Source of the DNA: Kiloniellales bacterium
Lineage (GTDB): Bacteria > Pseudomonadota > Alphaproteobacteria > Kiloniellales > JAKSDN01
NCBI GenBank assembly: GCA_028280455.1
Contig: JANQLT010000211.1
Span: 1 to 64,000, forward strand
Length of the DNA stretch: 64,000 bases
Reading direction: 5' to 3'
Shown: positions 61,702 to 64,000 of the stretch, one piece after another
How the letters are laid out: the number at the start of each line of letters is the position of its first letter
How positions within the stretch are numbered: position 1 is the stretch's first letter
Notes under the pieces: model-generated
What the model was told of the DNA's origin: nothing
Database searches by the model: none
The model's input: the letters and a program-made list of their open reading frames with translations, nothing else
Position numbers and translations under genes: made by a program

Positions 61702-62642
61702 CAGTCGCTCCGCATGCGCGGGTCGATGACCCCGTAGAGGACGTTCAGGGTCGCGTTGATCAGCACCACGCCGGTGGCGAGGACCAGCACGCCCGCTTGC
61801 ACGAGCTGATAGTCGCGTGCCAGGACCGCTTTCAGGACGGTCGAGCCCAGGCCGGGGCGGCTGAACACCACCTCGACCAGGATCGCATTGCCCAGGGCCC
61901 AGGCGAAGGTCACCCCGATCACGGCGAGGATCGGGATGAAGGCGTTGCGCAGCGCCAGGCGGAAGAAGATCCGTGGCTCGGGCACGCCCATCGCATGGGC
62001 GACGCGGATGTAGTCCTGTCCCAGCACCTCGAGCATCGCGCTCCGGGTCAGGCGCGCGATGTAGGCCGCTACCGAAAGGCCGAGGACCAGCGCGGGCAGG
62101 GTCAGGTGGTGGATCTGCGTCCAGAAGCCGCCGCCGGTCGCGGCACCGAGGGCGGGAAACAGCCCGGCGTGGTGAGACAAGAAGAGAACCGCGACCAAGC
62201 CGACCCAGAAGACCGGAAAGGAGATGCCCATCAGCGCGACGAGCATGATGGTCATGTCGACCCAGGTCCCTTGCTTGATGGCGGAGAGGATGCCGAGCGG
62301 CACGCCCAGGATCACCGCGACGGCCAGGCCCGCGACGGCGAGCGACAGGGACCAGGGCAGGGCGCTCAGCATCTCGGCCAGCGCCGGCTGGCCGGTGACC
62401 ACGGAGCGTCCGAGGTCGCCGGTCAAGGCGCGCTCCATGAAGACCAGGTATTGCTGATAGACCGGCAGATCGAGCCCGAGCCGGCTTCTCAGAGCCGCGA
62501 CGGCTTCCTCGGTCGCGAAGTCGCCGAGCATATAGAGAGCGGGATCGCCCGGTATCGCCCTCATGAGGAAGAAGGCGACCGTGACGATCCCGACCAGCGT
62601 GGCGACCAGCTGGACTAGCGTGCGGCCGAGGTAGCCGGCCAA
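61701..62642 (-). CDS. Oligopeptide-type ABC transporter permease (DppB-like)
   Basis: A 313-residue permease beginning AGYLGRTLVQLVATLVGIVTVAFF and RAIPGDPALYMLG, typical of DppB/GsiC. The start codon is TTG at 62642, four bases after the binding-protein stop; no ATG gives the complete first membrane segment. The EAA loop is AHAMGVPEPRIFFRLALRNAF. Unlike the other three transporters here, there is no spacer or hairpin between binding protein and permease. Confidence 0.9.
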   Translation of the reverse strand: MAGYLGRTLVQLVATLVGIVTVAFFLMRAIPGDPALYMLGDFATEEAVAALRSRLGLDLPVYQQYLVFMERALTGDLGRSVVTGQPALAEMLSALPWSLSLAVAGLAVAVILGVPLGILSAIKQGTWVDMTIMLVALMGISFPVFWVGLVAVLFLSHHAGLFPALGAATGGGFWTQIHHLTLPALVLGLSVAAYIARLTRSAMLEVLGQDYIRVAHAMGVPEPRIFFRLALRNAFIPILAVIGVTFAWALGNAILVEVVFSRPGLGSTVLKAVLARDYQLVQAGVLVLATGVVLINATLNVLYGVIDPRMRSD

Positions 62643-62646
62643 GGCG

Positions 62647-64000
62647 CTAGGCCTTCAGGGACACGGGATAGGTGTAGACGGTGAACAGCGAGTTCTGCAC
62701 CAGACCTTCCACGTTGTCGTTGTGGGCGAGGAAGAGTCGCTCGCCGAAGATCGGCACCACCGGAACGTCCTCCATCGTCCGCTGCTGGATTTCCTCGTAG
62801 ATCGCCTTGCGCTTCGCCGCGTCGAGCTCTTTGGCGGCCGCGGCCAGCAGGTCGTCGACCTTGTCGTAGCGTGACGTATTGAGCCCCGGCGGGAAGGATG
62901 CCGTCGAGAACAAAGTGACTAGGGGGGAATCCGGATCGGGCGGCCCCACGACCGCCGTGATGCAGCTCTGCACCCGGCCGCTGGCCCGCGCCTGCACGTA
63001 GGCGCCGCGCTCGACGACCTTGATCGTCGCGTTGATACCGACCGCGCTCAGGTCGTCGGCCATCGGCACGGGGAAACGGTCGTAGGGGCTGAGGGCGACG
63101 GTCGTGATCTCGAAGTCGAAACCGACCGCGCCGGCCTCCTCCAGCAGCTTGCGGGCCTTTTCCGGGTCGTAGTCGTATTTCGGCACGTTCTCGCTGTATT
63201 CCTGGAAGGTCGCGGTCAGGACGCTGTGGGCGAAGGTCTTGGTGCCGCGGAAGAAGCCGTCGATCAGGCCCTGACGGTTGAGGGCATGGATGATGGCCCG
63301 GCGCACGCGCACGTCGTCGAGCGGCTTCACCGTGGTGTTCAGCACCAGGTTGACCGTGTTGCTGGCGGCTCGGCTGAGCACCGTGACGCCCTTCGCGGCC
63401 TCCAGCCGGTCCAGCACTTCGGGCTGCTGGAGGCCGAAGAAGATGTCGATCTCGCCGTTCTCCAGCGCGATGGCGGCCGCGGTCTCGTCGCGGATGATGC
63501 GGAAGATGGCCTCGTTGAGCTGGGGCCGGCCTTCGAAGTAGTCGTCGTTGGCGACGAGGCGCACCGAGTTGCCGGCGATCCAGCTATCGAACACGAAGGG
63601 CCCGGTGCCGATCGGGTCGAGCTTGTAGGCCTCGCCCTTCTCCTCGACGGCCTTGCGCGAGACGATCCAGCCCTGGTTGAAGGCGCAGACCTTGTGGAGA
63701 AAGCCGGCGTTCGCCTGGGCCAGGCGGAACACGACGGTCGTCGCGTCGGGCGCCTCGACGGCTTCGAGGCCGGCGAGCTGGCCGCGGTAGCGGCTGCCGG
63801 TGGTTTCGTCGAGCACGCGCTCGAAGCTGAACTTGACGTCCTCGGCCGTCAACTCGCCGTAGCCCTTGTGCCATTTCACGCCGCCGTGCAGCGCGAAGCT
63901 GTAGGTCGTTCCGTCAGGCGACACTTCCCAGGACTTGGCGAGGTCGGGGACGATCTCGTTGGTGGCCTGATCGTACTTGACCAGGCCGTTGTAGACATGG
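62647..64000 (-). CDS. Oligopeptide-type ABC transporter substrate-binding protein (partial)
   Basis: The 3' part (about 450 codons) of a DppA/OppA-family (SBP_bac_5) protein; the N-terminus with the signal peptide lies beyond the right edge. The frame is open to the end of the window. Family features are VSPDGTTYSFALHGGVKWHKG, LTAEDVKFSFERVLDE, IGTGPFVFDSWIAGNSVRLV, VRRAIIHALNRQGLIDGFF and YDPEKARKLLEEAG. It is the first gene in the window of the minus-strand operon leading to leuD. Ligand unknown. Confidence 0.92.
   Translation of the reverse strand, partial: HVYNGLVKYDQATNEIVPDLAKSWEVSPDGTTYSFALHGGVKWHKGYGELTAEDVKFSFERVLDETTGSRYRGQLAGLEAVEAPDATTVVFRLAQANAGFLHKVCAFNQGWIVSRKAVEEKGEAYKLDPIGTGPFVFDSWIAGNSVRLVANDDYFEGRPQLNEAIFRIIRDETAAAIALENGEIDIFFGLQQPEVLDRLEAAKGVTVLSRAASNTVNLVLNTTVKPLDDVRVRRAIIHALNRQGLIDGFFRGTKTFAHSVLTATFQEYSENVPKYDYDPEKARKLLEEAGAVGFDFEITTVALSPYDRFPVPMADDLSAVGINATIKVVERGAYVQARASGRVQSCITAVVGPPDPDSPLVTLFSTASFPPGLNTSRYDKVDDLLAAAAKELDAAKRKAIYEEIQQRTMEDVPVVPIFGERLFLAHNDNVEGLVQNSLFTVYTYPVSLKA

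Overview
The window is about 64 kb of GC-rich DNA with very high third-position GC, which is why long false reading frames lie opposite most genes. The guaB end, rsmB-type methyltransferase and guaA in a row, together with TRAP/TAXI, Liv and NMT1-type transporters, suggest an alphaproteobacterium, probably in or near the Rhodospirillales. This is inferred from gene content; there is no rRNA or tRNA gene to confirm it.

Region 1 (1-4763) is housekeeping: the 3' end of guaB, an rRNA cytosine methyltransferase, two tandem GNAT acetyltransferases, a GFA-type zinc protein and guaA.

Region 2 (4815-29259) is a coenzyme F420 and catabolic island. On the minus strand lie cofD, cofE and an F420:NADP oxidoreductase. 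Divergent from them is a plus-strand run of about 22 kb and 16 genes with mostly overlapping or near-touching ends: HutC-type regulator, hyuA, hyuB, a muconate-cycloisomerase-like enolase-superfamily enzyme, a luciferase-like (LLM) oxidoreductase, two different acyl-CoA synthetases, a three-subunit molybdenum hydroxylase, a branched-chain-type ABC importer with a fused LivH-LivM permease, then cofC and a fused FO synthase. F420 synthesis genes therefore bracket the catabolic genes.

Region 3 (29273-54928) is a second catabolic island. A TAXI-type TRAP transporter and a LysR regulator (minus) face an FAD oxidoreductase, a second molybdenum hydroxylase (subunit order M-S-L), a CoxG-like protein, a Pht5-like protein, formamidase with FmdB, a MocR regulator, a HisC-like aminotransferase, a HyuC-type amidohydrolase, a dihydropyrimidinase-type cyclic amidohydrolase, an MmgE/PrpD protein, a second LLM oxidoreductase, an NMT1/THI5-type ABC importer, a second F420:NADP oxidoreductase and a decayed cofC fragment. 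The same bipartite element, CCATAGATT-N20-ATTTTTGAA, sits at the same offset from a TTG hexamer in front of both the TAXI genes and the FAD oxidoreductase, so the LysR protein between them probably controls both directions.

Region 4 (55008-64000) is a minus-strand operon: an oligopeptide-type (Dpp) ABC transporter, an N-carbamoylsarcosine-amidase-like hydrolase, a glutaredoxin-DinB fusion, and leuC/leuD with no other leucine genes.

Reading the parts together, the best hypothesis is an F420-dependent reductive route for a nitrogen heterocycle or cyclic ureide: uptake, ring hydroxylation by a molybdenum enzyme, ring reduction by an F420H2-dependent LLM enzyme (F420H2 supplied by the F420:NADP oxidoreductases), ring opening by hydantoinase or dihydropyrimidinase-type enzymes, carbamoyl or formamide removal, and CoA activation of the carbon skeleton. 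The families are seen in the sequence; the substrate and order of steps are inference.
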